NCBI GenBank assembly: GCA_913020495.1 | Contig: CAJWBJ010000026.1 | Coordinates: forward strand, 1 to 41,119 | Direction: 5' to 3' | Source: an uncultured Oleiphilus sp. | GTDB taxonomy: Bacteria > Pseudomonadota > Gammaproteobacteria > Pseudomonadales > Oleiphilaceae | Length of the DNA: 41,119 nt | Shown: one piece after another, positions 17,906 through 26,522 of the stretch | How the letters are laid out: each line of letters starts with the position of its first letter | How positions within the stretch are numbered: position 1 is the first letter of the stretch | The notes under the pieces: model-generated | What the model saw: only the letters and a program-made list of their open reading frames with translations | Told to the model about the DNA's origin: nothing | Databases searched by the model: none | Program-made: the position numbers and the translations under genes

Positions 17906-19444
17906 ATGAAAGTACGTGCACAAATAGGCATGGTCCTAAATTTGGACAAATGTATCGGCTGTCACACTTGTTCTATCACATGTAAAAATGTATGGACCAG
18001 TCGAGACGGTGTTGAATACGCTTGGTTTAATAATGTTGAAACCAAACCAGGTATTGGTTACCCGAAAGAGTGGGAAAACCAAGAAAAATGGAATGGCGGT
18101 TGGGTCCGTGGTAATGATGGTAAATTAACACCACGTCAGGGAAATAAGCTTAGAGTGTTAGCGAATATTTTCGGTAACCCTGATCTTCCTGAAATTGATG
18201 ATTACTACGAACCTTTTGATTACGATTATGAGCATTTACATACGGCTCCTGAAAGTAAGCACCAGCCAACAGCACGACCTAAGTCTTTGATCACTGGTAA
18301 GATCATGGATAAGATCGAATGGGGTCCTAACTGGGAAGAAATTCTAGGTACAGAGTTCGCTAAGCGTAAGAAAGATGCCAACTTCAATGAAGTAGCACAG
18401 AAAGATATTTATGGACAGTTTGAAAAAACTTTCATGATGTATCTTCCGCGTTTATGTGAGCACTGTCTAAACCCTGCTTGTGTTGCAAGTTGCCCATCTG
18501 GCGCTATCTACAAGCGTGAAGAAGACGGTATCGTATTGATCGACCAAGACAAATGTCGTGGTTGGAGAATGTGTGTATCGGGTTGCCCATACAAGAAGAT
18601 TTACTATAACTGGAAGTCTGGTAAGTCAGAGAAGTGTATTTTCTGTTACCCACGTATTGAAGCGGGCCAGCCAACAGTTTGTTCTGAAACCTGTGTTGGT
18701 CGAATTCGTTATCTGGGTGTATTGCTTTATGATGCAGACCGCATTGAAGAAGCAGCAAGCACACCATTAGAGAAAGATTTGTATCAGGCGCAATTGGATA
18801 TCTTCCTTGATCCAAATGATCCAGAAGTACAAGCAGCGGCACGTGCAGAAGGTATTCCTGAAGCGTGGATTACTTCTGCCCAAGAGTCTCCGGTATACAA
18901 AATGGCGATGGACTGGAAAGTGGCGCTACCACTTCACCCAGAATACAGAACCTTACCAATGGTTTGGTATATTCCACCGCTTTCTCCTATCCAGAATGCA
19001 GCAGAGCAAGGCAGCATTGGCATGGATGGCGTGATTCCAGATATCAAGTCGCTACGTATTCCAGTACGTTACTTGGCTAACTTGTTAACGGCTGGGGACG
19101 AAGCTCCAGTTGTTAGGGCGTTAGAGAGAATGCTTTCAATGCGTTCATTTAAGCGATCGCAGCAAGTTGATGGCAAAGAAGATCTGGAAGTACTGAAGAA
19201 AGCTGGCTTAACTGCACTGCAAGTAGAAGAAATGTATCGTTATATGGCGATTGCGAATTACGAAGATCGATTCGTTATTCCATCAAGCCATAAAGAATTC
19301 GCAGAAGATGCGTACGATATGAAGAGCTCTTGTGGATTCAGTTTCGGTAATGGCTGTAGTGATGGTTCTAGCGAAGTTAATATATTTGGCGGTAATAAGC
19401 CAAGTAATCGCGCCAATATCATTGCCGTTTCATCGGGAGATTAA
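17906..19444 (+). CDS. narH: Respiratory nitrate reductase beta subunit NarH
   Basis: The 512-residue electron-transfer subunit with four iron-sulphur clusters between NarI haems and NarG. The cysteine groups are complete: CIGCHTCSITC near the N-terminus, CEHCLNPACVASCP, CRGWRMCVSGCP and CIFCYPRIEAGQPTVCSETC. The Trp in CRGWRMC replaces a Cys and marks the site of the 3Fe-4S cluster, as in other NarH proteins. The length is normal. It is separated from narG by two bases and from narJ by two bases, consistent with translational coupling. Confidence 0.98.
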   Translation: MKVRAQIGMVLNLDKCIGCHTCSITCKNVWTSRDGVEYAWFNNVETKPGIGYPKEWENQEKWNGGWVRGNDGKLTPRQGNKLRVLANIFGNPDLPEIDDYYEPFDYDYEHLHTAPESKHQPTARPKSLITGKIMDKIEWGPNWEEILGTEFAKRKKDANFNEVAQKDIYGQFEKTFMMYLPRLCEHCLNPACVASCPSGAIYKREEDGIVLIDQDKCRGWRMCVSGCPYKKIYYNWKSGKSEKCIFCYPRIEAGQPTVCSETCVGRIRYLGVLLYDADRIEEAASTPLEKDLYQAQLDIFLDPNDPEVQAAARAEGIPEAWITSAQESPVYKMAMDWKVALPLHPEYRTLPMVWYIPPLSPIQNAAEQGSIGMDGVIPDIKSLRIPVRYLANLLTAGDEAPVVRALERMLSMRSFKRSQQVDGKEDLEVLKKAGLTALQVEEMYRYMAIANYEDRFVIPSSHKEFAEDAYDMKSSCGFSFGNGCSDGSSEVNIFGGNKPSNRANIIAVSSGD

Positions 19445-19446
19445 TC

Positions 19447-20220
19447 ATGAGTGACTCGAATATGGAGATCCTCAACGTGCTGTCTTGTTTGATTGACTAC
19501 CCTCGAGAGGAAGTTATATCAAATAAAGAAGCGCTTGAAGAAATTATCAAAAAGGCTGCGTTAAATGCAGCCTTGGAAGCGAAGCTTCTCACCTTTGTCG
19601 AAAGTCAATGTGCTAAAGACTTGCTTGAGTGGCAGGGTGAATATGATGGTCTTTTCGAGCGTGGCCGCTCGCTGGCTTTATGGTTATTTGAGCATGTGCA
19701 TGGCGAATCAAGAGACCGTGGCCAAGCCATGGTTGATTTGACGACGATGTACAGAGAGGCGGGTTTAGAGCTTAGCCAACACGAGTTACCAGATTATATT
19801 CCACTGTTTCTTGAGTTTCTTTCTACCCAGGGCGAAGAAAATGCTAAAAAGTGGATATGCGATATGGAGCACATTCTTGCGCTTCTGTTATGTCGACTTG
19901 AAAAACGAGGCAGCGATTACGCTGTCTTGTTTGAAGCATTGCTTGCCATTGCCGAAAGTGACGTTAACTTGGATGATGTTCGTAAAAATATAACGGACGA
20001 AAAACGAGATGACTCTAAAGAAGCAATAGATAAAGAGTGGGAAGAAGAAGAGGTTACGTTTGGTGCTGATTCACTGGAAAAGAGTTGTGACTCAGCTGTA
20101 AACCGACCGAGTGAATCTCAACGAAAAGACCAGGATATTCCTGTGTCATGGGTTGATTTTGACACATCGAAACAGCATACGCTTTCATCAGATTCTTCTA
20201 CATCAGAACAAAGAGGATAA
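19447..20220 (+). CDS. narJ: Nitrate reductase assembly chaperone NarJ
   Basis: A cytoplasmic chaperone that binds NarG and is needed for molybdenum-cofactor insertion and membrane attachment; it is not part of the mature enzyme. The 257-residue sequence begins with the typical ILNVLSCLIDYPREEV. It contains the TorD-superfamily helical core with LFEHVHGESRDRGQAMVDL and LPDYIPLFLEFLS. The C-terminal ~60 residues are acidic, charged and low in conserved features, slightly longer than in E. coli NarJ (236). It follows narH by two bases and precedes narI by five. Confidence 0.95.
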   Translation: MSDSNMEILNVLSCLIDYPREEVISNKEALEEIIKKAALNAALEAKLLTFVESQCAKDLLEWQGEYDGLFERGRSLALWLFEHVHGESRDRGQAMVDLTTMYREAGLELSQHELPDYIPLFLEFLSTQGEENAKKWICDMEHILALLLCRLEKRGSDYAVLFEALLAIAESDVNLDDVRKNITDEKRDDSKEAIDKEWEEEEVTFGADSLEKSCDSAVNRPSESQRKDQDIPVSWVDFDTSKQHTLSSDSSTSEQRG

Positions 20221-20225
20221 GAAAA

Positions 20226-20915
20226 ATGGATTACTTAAATCATTTATTCTTCGGAATATATCCCTACATCGCACTTGCTGTGTTTGTGTTGGGATCAATT
20301 GCTCGCTATGACCGCGATCAGTACACATGGAAAACTAGCTCTAGTCAGCTTTTAGAAAGTAAAGAGCTACGTAAAGGCAGTTTGCCTTTTCACGTAGGGA
20401 TTATTGCAGTGCTTGCAGGTCACTTTGTGGGCTTGTTAACGCCGCACGTTGTATGGGAAACCTTAGGCGTAACAGACAGCTTTAAGCAGATGGTTGCGAT
20501 GGGCATGGGCGGTATTTTTGGCTTGCTTTGTCTTTATGGCTTGATCATTTTGGTTAAACGTCGTTTAGGTAATGACCGTGTGCGAGCAACAAGCTCAACT
20601 ATGGATATCGTTATCTTATTGATGCTTTTAGCTCAGCTATTGTTAGGTTTGATTTCAATTGGTGTGTCATTCGGTCATATGGATGGTGCTGAAATGTTGA
20701 AGTTAATGTCTTGGGCGCAAAATACGGTATTGTTCAATGGTACTGCTGCTTCTGCTGCGATTGCAGATGTACATATCATCTTCAAATTACACGTATTTTT
20801 AGGAATGACTTTGTTTTTCGTTTTTCCATTCAGTCGTTTAGTTCACGTATGGAGTGTTCCTGTTAAATACTTCTCACGTAACTATCAAGTAGTACGTTCT
20901 AAGAAAGCGCTATAG
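20226..20915 (+). CDS. narI: Respiratory nitrate reductase gamma subunit NarI
   Basis: The 229-residue membrane cytochrome b that oxidises quinol and passes electrons to NarH. Five membrane helices are apparent. The haem-ligand histidines occur in HVGIIAVLAGHFVGLLTPH and near the C-terminus in FKLHVFLGMTLFF with FSRLVHVWSVPV. The length is the same as in well-known NarI proteins. The downstream gap of about 100 bases contains a modest inverted repeat (CCAGCAT at 20950-20956 and ATGCTGG at 20978-20984). It is not followed by a clean T run, so read-through into the parvulin gene is likely. Confidence 0.97.
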   Translation: MDYLNHLFFGIYPYIALAVFVLGSIARYDRDQYTWKTSSSQLLESKELRKGSLPFHVGIIAVLAGHFVGLLTPHVVWETLGVTDSFKQMVAMGMGGIFGLLCLYGLIILVKRRLGNDRVRATSSTMDIVILLMLLAQLLLGLISIGVSFGHMDGAEMLKLMSWAQNTVLFNGTAASAAIADVHIIFKLHVFLGMTLFFVFPFSRLVHVWSVPVKYFSRNYQVVRSKKAL

Positions 20916-21017
20916 CTTTCATTGTTGCTTGGGGGGAGCATAGCGAACCCCAGCATCAGATTATGGTCAGATGGTGTATGCTGGCCAACTTTCTTTTTCC
21001 CTCTTTAGGAGTCCCGC

Positions 21018-21800
21018 ATGATCCGCGTGAACAATACTGAATTTGATGAAACTGCTATCGTAAAAGAAATGCAGTACCACACAGCAGAAACTCATACAGA
21101 GGCAAAGAACAAAGCAAGTGAAGCGCTTGTTATTAGTGAATTACTTAGGCAACGTGCTAAAACGCTAAATATAGAAAGTGCTACAGGCGGCTCAAGCGAC
21201 GTAGAAAAAGATGGCGATGAAGCATTTTTAGATGCCTTGTTGGAGCTAGAAGTAGAATACCCAAAAGCAAATGAAGAAGACTGCATAAATTACTTTGAAG
21301 CAAATCCGAAAAAATTTATGACAACGCCTTTAATTGAGGCGAAGCATATCTTACTTGATGCAGCACCAGAAGATGCAAATGCTCGTTCTGAAGCTGTCGA
21401 GTTAGCAGAGCAGCTTATTACGCGGCTCGAAAAAGACCCCAAGTCATTCTCAAATTTAGCGACGTTGCATTCAAAATGTCCTTCAGCAAAAACAGGCGGG
21501 CAGTTAGGGCAGCTAGGAAAGGGGCAAACAGTGCCTGAATTTGAACGCCAGTTATTTAATTGCCAGTTAGGCTTGGCAAGCGCACCACTTGAAAGTCGCT
21601 ATGGTGTACATGTGATCTACATTGATCGCCGTGTCGAAGGAAAAGTATTACCTTACGAGATGGTGAAAGAGCGAATTACTGATTACTTGAATGAAAAGGT
21701 ACGCAGAAAAGCAATTGCGCAATATATCCATACGCTTATATCTGACGCAGAGATTGAAGGTTTCGACTTTAGCGTGTCTGACTCTCCTTTAATGCAGTAA
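21018..21800 (+). CDS. Parvulin-type (PpiC) peptidyl-prolyl isomerase linked to nar operon
   Basis: A 260-residue protein with no signal peptide, so probably cytoplasmic. An N-terminal helical region (about 1-110) is followed by a parvulin rotamase domain (about 110-215). Visible landmarks are EAKHILLD, FSNLATLHSKCPSAKTGGQLGQLGKG, VPEFERQLF and SRYGVHVIYIDRRVEG. It catalyses cis-trans isomerisation of prolyl bonds. PpiC-type genes are often found just after narI, and a role in nitrate reductase folding or assembly is a reasonable inference, though not shown by sequence. TTTAGGAGT precedes the ATG. Confidence 0.9.
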   Translation: MIRVNNTEFDETAIVKEMQYHTAETHTEAKNKASEALVISELLRQRAKTLNIESATGGSSDVEKDGDEAFLDALLELEVEYPKANEEDCINYFEANPKKFMTTPLIEAKHILLDAAPEDANARSEAVELAEQLITRLEKDPKSFSNLATLHSKCPSAKTGGQLGQLGKGQTVPEFERQLFNCQLGLASAPLESRYGVHVIYIDRRVEGKVLPYEMVKERITDYLNEKVRRKAIAQYIHTLISDAEIEGFDFSVSDSPLMQ

Positions 21801-21840
21801 TCTTAAAACTTATCGTAGTTGAAAAGCGGGTGCAATCGTG

Positions 21841-22215
21841 ATGCAAGAAAAGAATTTGGAAGGCTCTAAGGCAAGACTGCCTTTGATCTATTCTTGCTCC
21901 GGCTGCTCCAATATTGCTCAACTGGCTAATCAAGTTGCCATTGAATTAGACCGGGAAGGGCAAGTAGAAATGTCCTGTATTGCAGGCATTGGCGGTGGCG
22001 TGCCTTCTTTAGTCAAAAAAGCCAAATCAGCACAGAAAATCATCTCTCTTGACGGATGCCCATTACATTGTGTAAAAAATAGTCTTTCCAAACAAGGTAT
22101 TGAATCAACACACCACCTTACACTTACTGAATATGGTATTAAGAAGAAGTATCACATGGACTTCTCTTCTTCAGATGTGGAGATGATCAAAGCTAAGGTG
22201 CTGGATTCCTTATAA
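21841..22215 (+). CDS. DGC-domain putative zinc-binding protein downstream of nar operon
   Basis: A 124-residue small protein, assuming the ATG at 21841; a GTG at 21838 is also possible. It resembles the DGC-domain family (PF08859), named for a central Asp-Gly-Cys. The cysteines are C19 and C22 in YSCSGCSN, C46 in MSCIAGIGGG, and C73 and C77 in LDGCPLHC. Four or five Cys with this spacing suggest a metal site, zinc by family description, although an iron-sulphur site cannot be excluded. No signal peptide or membrane segment is seen. It lies 40 bp after the parvulin gene and probably ends the nar transcript. Its function is not established. The context suggests a role in nitrate reductase maturation or in metal or redox handling. 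Confidence 0.82.
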   Translation: MQEKNLEGSKARLPLIYSCSGCSNIAQLANQVAIELDREGQVEMSCIAGIGGGVPSLVKKAKSAQKIISLDGCPLHCVKNSLSKQGIESTHHLTLTEYGIKKKYHMDFSSSDVEMIKAKVLDSL

Positions 22216-22223
22216 GGCCTTTT

Positions 22224-22586
22224 TTAAGCAAATAGCGCCTCCTCTAGCTGTTCTTCAAATGAAATTAGGGACGGTTGAGATTTTAAACTATCAAAAAAAT
22301 GTAATCCGCAGCGATAACCAGTTTCTGATTTTGCACGGTTCGATACGAAACAAGACACTTCAACAGACTGCTCGCAAGCATCGGTTAGCACAAGCTTCAA
22401 TTCGTCACCAATTTTAAAGTTATGTAGGCTCTTTATAGCCATTCCGAACCGATTGAAGTCAATTGTGGATAGCAGCACCTCTTCATTTTGTATATCAATT
22501 TTAGACTGTATAGATTTAAGTAATATAGAAAGGCCAGGAGCTAAATAGCGTTGATGTGTGCGGCGTTCAGAATTAGTTTTATTCAT
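22224..22586 (-). CDS. PilZ-domain protein, predicted c-di-GMP receptor
   Basis: A 120-residue single PilZ domain. The N-terminal RRxxxR-type motif is present as ERRTHQRY, and the second motif as DFNRFGMAI, with Asn where DxSxxG normally has Ser. The rest follows the PilZ beta-barrel pattern (FKIGDELKLVL, ETGYRCGLHFF). Such proteins bind c-di-GMP and alter motility or surface behaviour through partners. The start is supported by AGGA five bases upstream on the minus strand. It is convergent with the DGC gene (8 bp apart) and divergent from the DNA ligase gene, so it is probably transcribed alone. Confidence 0.85.
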   Translation of the reverse strand: MNKTNSERRTHQRYLAPGLSILLKSIQSKIDIQNEEVLLSTIDFNRFGMAIKSLHNFKIGDELKLVLTDACEQSVEVSCFVSNRAKSETGYRCGLHFFDSLKSQPSLISFEEQLEEALFA

Positions 22587-22685
22587 GATTATCCTACGAC
22601 TGTTTATGAAATGGATTTTATAAACAAAGCGTTCAGGTAAAGTCTAGGTGACAATATGAATACTGGCCATTAATTCAAGGGTATT

Positions 22686-22693
22686 GGTATAAT
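22686..22693 (+). promoter_or_regulatory. Extended -10 promoter upstream of the secreted DNA ligase gene
   Basis: TGGTATAAT, spanning 22685-22693, is an extended -10 (TGnTATAAT) with a perfect hexamer, 45 bp before the predicted ATG. No good -35 is visible, as is common for extended -10 promoters. Confidence 0.5.
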
Positions 22694-22737
22694 TCGCGCG
22701 AAAATTACAAGGACTAAATGCTTAAGGAGTGAGCACA

Positions 22738-23622
22738 ATGTTTAGGTTTTATATTTTAGCTGTCTGCTATACGGTTTTAAGCTATTCAATAATGATATTT
22801 GCAGTATTTCCTGTTTTGGCTAACAGTCAGCCCCCGCCATTATTACAACTAGCTAACCACTATCATCAACAAATTGAAGTTCAAAACTATTGGGTAAGTG
22901 AAAAATTAGATGGTGTCAGGGCCTATTGGGACGGCTCGCAATTTATTTCGAAAAAAGGACATGTATATTCTGCTCCTGAATGGTTTACAGAAGGTTTTCC
23001 TCGCTTTCCGTTAGATGGTGAACTCTGGATCGCACGTAACACGTTTGATGAGCTATCTGGTATTGTGCGTAAGAATAAACCTATAGACAAAGAGTGGCAG
23101 AAAGTTAGTTATCAGGTCTTTGACCTGCCTCAAAGTCCGGAAACGTTTGATCGGCGACTTATCAAATTAAAAAAAGTGTTTAATCAGGAAAAAATAGAGT
23201 TTCCTGAATGGCTGGTGTTAATAAAGCAGTATAAGTCTGTAAGCCATGATGACTTAATGGCGCAGCTGGACCTGGTTGTACAGCAAGGTGGAGAAGGATT
23301 GATGTTACATCTTGGTTCTTCACTTTATCATGGTCGTCGAGATGATGATTTGCTGAAACTTAAGCGTTATTTTGATGCAGAAGCTAGAGTTGTTGAGCAC
23401 ATTGCCGGTAAGGGCAAGAATAAAGGCCTGCTTGGCTCAATGTTAGTAGAGATGTTAGGAGGGGCGCAAGAAAAAAAACGGTTTCGTATCGGGACAGGCT
23501 TTAGTAATGAGGAGCGGAAATATCCGCCACCAATTGGTTCAATAATTACCTATAAATACTTTGGTTTTACTCGAAATGGTTTGCCTAGGTTTGCAAGTTT
23601 TATGCGAATTAGAAAGGAGTAA
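22738..23622 (+). CDS. Secreted ATP-dependent DNA ligase (LigE type)
   Basis: A 294-residue ligase. The ATG at 22738 is preferred because AAGGAGT ends seven bases upstream; an in-frame GTG at 22729 lies inside that ribosome site. The N-terminus is a signal peptide, with a hydrophobic stretch to about residue 26 and VLANSQ as the likely cleavage region, so the enzyme acts in the periplasm. Nucleotidyltransferase motifs are intact: EKLDGVRA with the adenylated Lys, LDGELW, GGEGLMLH and LLKLKRY. An OB domain with FRIGTGFSNEER follows. It lacks extra DNA-binding domains, like minimal LigE enzymes. The biological role of periplasmic ligases is uncertain; DNA uptake or extracellular DNA and biofilm have been suggested for the family. 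Confidence 0.9.
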   Translation: MFRFYILAVCYTVLSYSIMIFAVFPVLANSQPPPLLQLANHYHQQIEVQNYWVSEKLDGVRAYWDGSQFISKKGHVYSAPEWFTEGFPRFPLDGELWIARNTFDELSGIVRKNKPIDKEWQKVSYQVFDLPQSPETFDRRLIKLKKVFNQEKIEFPEWLVLIKQYKSVSHDDLMAQLDLVVQQGGEGLMLHLGSSLYHGRRDDDLLKLKRYFDAEARVVEHIAGKGKNKGLLGSMLVEMLGGAQEKKRFRIGTGFSNEERKYPPPIGSIITYKYFGFTRNGLPRFASFMRIRKE

Positions 23623-23760
23623 TTGGCTGAAGTTTAAATATCAAAACTATTGAGTGTTTTAATTTAACTTATGCGCAATAAGTGAGCAGGGATGTAGCTT
23701 TTTTTTAGTGTGGCAATTATGATTCCTAATCAGTAAATAAATTAAGGTTAAATTCTTGGT

Positions 23761-25572
23761 ATGGCCGGTAAAAAAAGAAAAAAAATATCACCAACAGTTA
23801 GTAAGTCATTAATAAAAAAAAATAAGCCTTCAAAGTTTGACTCACAAATAATCCAAGCTCATTCATATCTCAAGAAAGCGGATTTCAACCAAGCCTACCT
23901 GATTTGTGTGGAGGTTTTAAAATCAGAGCCTCGGAATTCGGGAGCGAACTACTTACTCGGGTTCATTTTAATTTCACACAAAAATTACATTGATGCGTTG
24001 CCGTTTCTTAAAAAAGCTATAGATGCTAACCCGTCATTCGCAACGGCAAGACTTAGCTATGCGAAAGCGCTTTCAGAACTAGGGCAGATTGATGAATCAA
24101 TTGAAGAATTTAAAAAATATGTAGTCTTCAAACCAGAAGATGCAATTGCTCTTAATAGTTTAGGTTTATTGCTTTGCCTTAATTTTATGCCTTTTGATGC
24201 GATTCAATACCTAGAGCAGGCTTTAAAATATAATAGAAATTATGGGGATGCTTGGTCAAATCTAGCGATGGCGATGAGTTCAATTGGTGAGCACCAGAAA
24301 GCCATAACGTATTACAAAAAAACTCTGGAAGTTGACCCGCTAAAAAAGTTAAGTATTTCAAACTTGCTTCTTAGTTATAATTATTCGGATATTACACCTT
24401 TAAAGGTAATATTTAATCAGCATGTAGATCTGATGGCTGTCGCTTATAAGAATGAGATGAGCCTGGCACAGCCAAATGAAATACGGAATAGGAAAGAGGT
24501 AAGAGTGGGGTACGTATCTCCAGACTTTCATCGACATTCCGTACCTTATTTTTTATTACCCCTTATTGAAAACCATGATCGAAGTATATTCAAAACTTAC
24601 GCTTATTATAATAATGACGTAGTAGATGATATTACTGAAGTATTTAAGTCCAATGTTGATTGCTTTCAATCTATTCATAATCTAGAGACGACTGCAGTGA
24701 GAAAAATGGTTGAGGAGGATGAAATTGATATTCTTGTCGATTTAACTGGTCATATGAGGCGAGGTAGGTTGGATGTTTTCGCTGCTAAAGTTGCTCCGGT
24801 TCAAGTAACTTGGCTGGGTTATCCAAACACAACAGGTTTGCCACAAATAGATTACCGCTTTGCTGATAAAATTACTGACCCTGAAGGTGAGGCGGATGAA
24901 TACCATTCTGAAAAACTGATCCGACTCAATAATGGGTTCTTATCTTATAAAGGTGATAATGATCAAGACTACCTTCAAATCCTGCCATGTAAAAATGAAG
25001 CGGTATTTACTTTCGGAAGTTTTAATAACTGTGAAAAAATAACTTCTGAAGTAATTGAAGCATGGTCTGAATTGTTGAAACGTACCAAGAATTCAAGAAT
25101 TCTTCTTAAATCAGGCCCGTTCAAAGACAAAGGTGTTCGAAAGCGTTTCTTAAAGCTGTTTTCAAATTTTGGTATTGAAAGTTCAAGGGTTGAAATGCTC
25201 AGTTTTGCTCCAGTGGGCAAGCACTTATCAACTTATGATAGGGTTGATTTAGCACTAGACACTTTCCCATATAATGGGACAACTACAACCTGTGAAGCTT
25301 TATGGATGGGGGTTCCTACAGTAACTTATACGGGTACAAAGCATGTGAGCAGGGTGGGCGCCAGTATAATGTCTCATGTTGGGCTTGATGACTTTGTTGC
25401 ACGTGATGTTGAAGGTTATATTGAAAAAGCAGTGAGTCTGTCTGGTAATATTGATTATTTGCAATCAGTTAGGGAAGGGATGCGAAAAAGGCTTGAATCG
25501 TCCGATTTATGCAATAATAAGCAGTTTTCAGAACAGGTAGAAAACGCTTACCGGAAGATGCTCTCCTCGTAA
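23761..25572 (+). CDS. TPR-containing GT41-family glycosyltransferase (O-GlcNAc transferase-like)
   Basis: A 603-residue cytoplasmic protein. A basic N-terminus (MAGKKRKKISP) precedes about five tetratricopeptide repeats (residues ~28-205). A C-terminal GT41 (SPINDLY/OGT-like) domain covers about 245-600. Family landmarks are VGYVSPDFHRHSVPYF, with the His position expected near the active site, then VDLTGHMRRGR, VQVTWLGYPNTTGL, and the sugar-nucleotide region DTFPYNGTTTTCEALWMG with HVSRVGASI. It would transfer a sugar from a nucleotide donor to protein side chains. The target is unknown; bacterial relatives often modify flagellins or adhesins. The gene looks more AT-rich and Lys/Asn-rich than its neighbours, and no sugar-biosynthesis genes lie nearby, so acquisition by transfer is possible. 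Confidence 0.88.
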   Translation: MAGKKRKKISPTVSKSLIKKNKPSKFDSQIIQAHSYLKKADFNQAYLICVEVLKSEPRNSGANYLLGFILISHKNYIDALPFLKKAIDANPSFATARLSYAKALSELGQIDESIEEFKKYVVFKPEDAIALNSLGLLLCLNFMPFDAIQYLEQALKYNRNYGDAWSNLAMAMSSIGEHQKAITYYKKTLEVDPLKKLSISNLLLSYNYSDITPLKVIFNQHVDLMAVAYKNEMSLAQPNEIRNRKEVRVGYVSPDFHRHSVPYFLLPLIENHDRSIFKTYAYYNNDVVDDITEVFKSNVDCFQSIHNLETTAVRKMVEEDEIDILVDLTGHMRRGRLDVFAAKVAPVQVTWLGYPNTTGLPQIDYRFADKITDPEGEADEYHSEKLIRLNNGFLSYKGDNDQDYLQILPCKNEAVFTFGSFNNCEKITSEVIEAWSELLKRTKNSRILLKSGPFKDKGVRKRFLKLFSNFGIESSRVEMLSFAPVGKHLSTYDRVDLALDTFPYNGTTTTCEALWMGVPTVTYTGTKHVSRVGASIMSHVGLDDFVARDVEGYIEKAVSLSGNIDYLQSVREGMRKRLESSDLCNNKQFSEQVENAYRKMLSS

Positions 25573-25583
25573 CTTTTTTAGCA

Positions 25584-26396
25584 TTATGTTTGCAAAGTTG
25601 TTGGAGTGATAGTGTGGACTTGGTCATTAAATTGGTTAACGTTCTTTAGGTATTGCCGTTCATGGAAAAATACCTGACCTGCATAGGGCGACGTTACGGC
25701 TAACTTTTCTACAATAATAATCGTGCTAGTTCGTGTGCCATAAACAGGGCTTGTTATAAAGGCGGAAGAAAGTAGGCGCTCCGTTCCAAGGCCTACTCCG
25801 GTGTTGGGGAGTTGGTTGTCATTGGCTGTTTCGGTATTTTGTAATGCCGATAACAAGTGTTGAGAAATTTCAGCATTATTGTTTAAAATATCAATTTTTT
25901 CTAATGCGTTCTTTGTTTTTTTAACTTTTGGCCATGGCGTATTGAGTAAGTGATTGCTAAGGCCATAATGTCCTGCGGGTAAAATAGTCGCGGCGTCATA
26001 TTCGTTTGAGCTATTTTTTTGGTTGTGGCAATAGACTAAATCTTTACCATCAAAGAGTATTACATTAAACCCAGCAAACTCACGTTTTGGAATTTTCTGA
26101 GCATAATCTATGGCGCTTAGTGTTGAGTTTAAGAAAAGGAATGGAATTTCACCTCGTGAACGACTAAATGTTTGGCTGCTTGGAGATCTGTAATTGGTAA
26201 TCGCAGCGAGTCTCATATTCTTAGAGGTCGCAAGCCATGTGCCTTTCATTTTTAAATCCCGTCCGCCGAAGATATTGGGGTAATCATCCCAGAAGTGTGC
26301 GTTCTGGCTGGGACGTGCGTAAAATTCATCCCGGTTTGATGCAAGCGTTAGCATTCTTTTTTCACTTGGTTGCCAGTTGAAAACAATCAAACACAT
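25584..26396 (-). CDS. NRDE (TANGO2)-family protein
   Basis: A 270-residue cytoplasmic protein of the NRDE family, related to eukaryotic TANGO2. The start is set at 26396 so that the protein begins MCLIVFNW, the invariant N-terminus of this family with Cys at position 2. AGGGGAT lies about nine bases upstream on the minus strand. Longer in-frame starts exist but would bury that Cys. The signature ASNRDEFYARPS follows, then FGGRDLKMKGTWLAT and LAAITNYRSP. TANGO2 proteins have been connected with haem handling and lipid metabolism in eukaryotes. The bacterial role is not settled. It is convergent with the glycosyltransferase gene, 11 bp apart. Confidence 0.88.
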   Translation of the reverse strand: MCLIVFNWQPSEKRMLTLASNRDEFYARPSQNAHFWDDYPNIFGGRDLKMKGTWLATSKNMRLAAITNYRSPSSQTFSRSRGEIPFLFLNSTLSAIDYAQKIPKREFAGFNVILFDGKDLVYCHNQKNSSNEYDAATILPAGHYGLSNHLLNTPWPKVKKTKNALEKIDILNNNAEISQHLLSALQNTETANDNQLPNTGVGLGTERLLSSAFITSPVYGTRTSTIIIVEKLAVTSPYAGQVFFHERQYLKNVNQFNDQVHTITPTTLQT

Positions 26397-26522
26397 ATTT
26401 ACTTTATCCCCTGTTAGCGATGAATTTCCAAAATAGTTCATTCGAGCTATTCGATACTCTTAAGACTCTTGCTATTATATCCTGCTTTAATTTCATCATA
26501 GCACCATCACGGTAAATTCATT

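Noticed and set aside
20950-20984. Inverted repeat after narI considered as an intrinsic terminator
   Set aside because: The stem is 7 bp with a 21-base loop and no clean T run directly after it. At most it is a weak attenuator before the parvulin gene.
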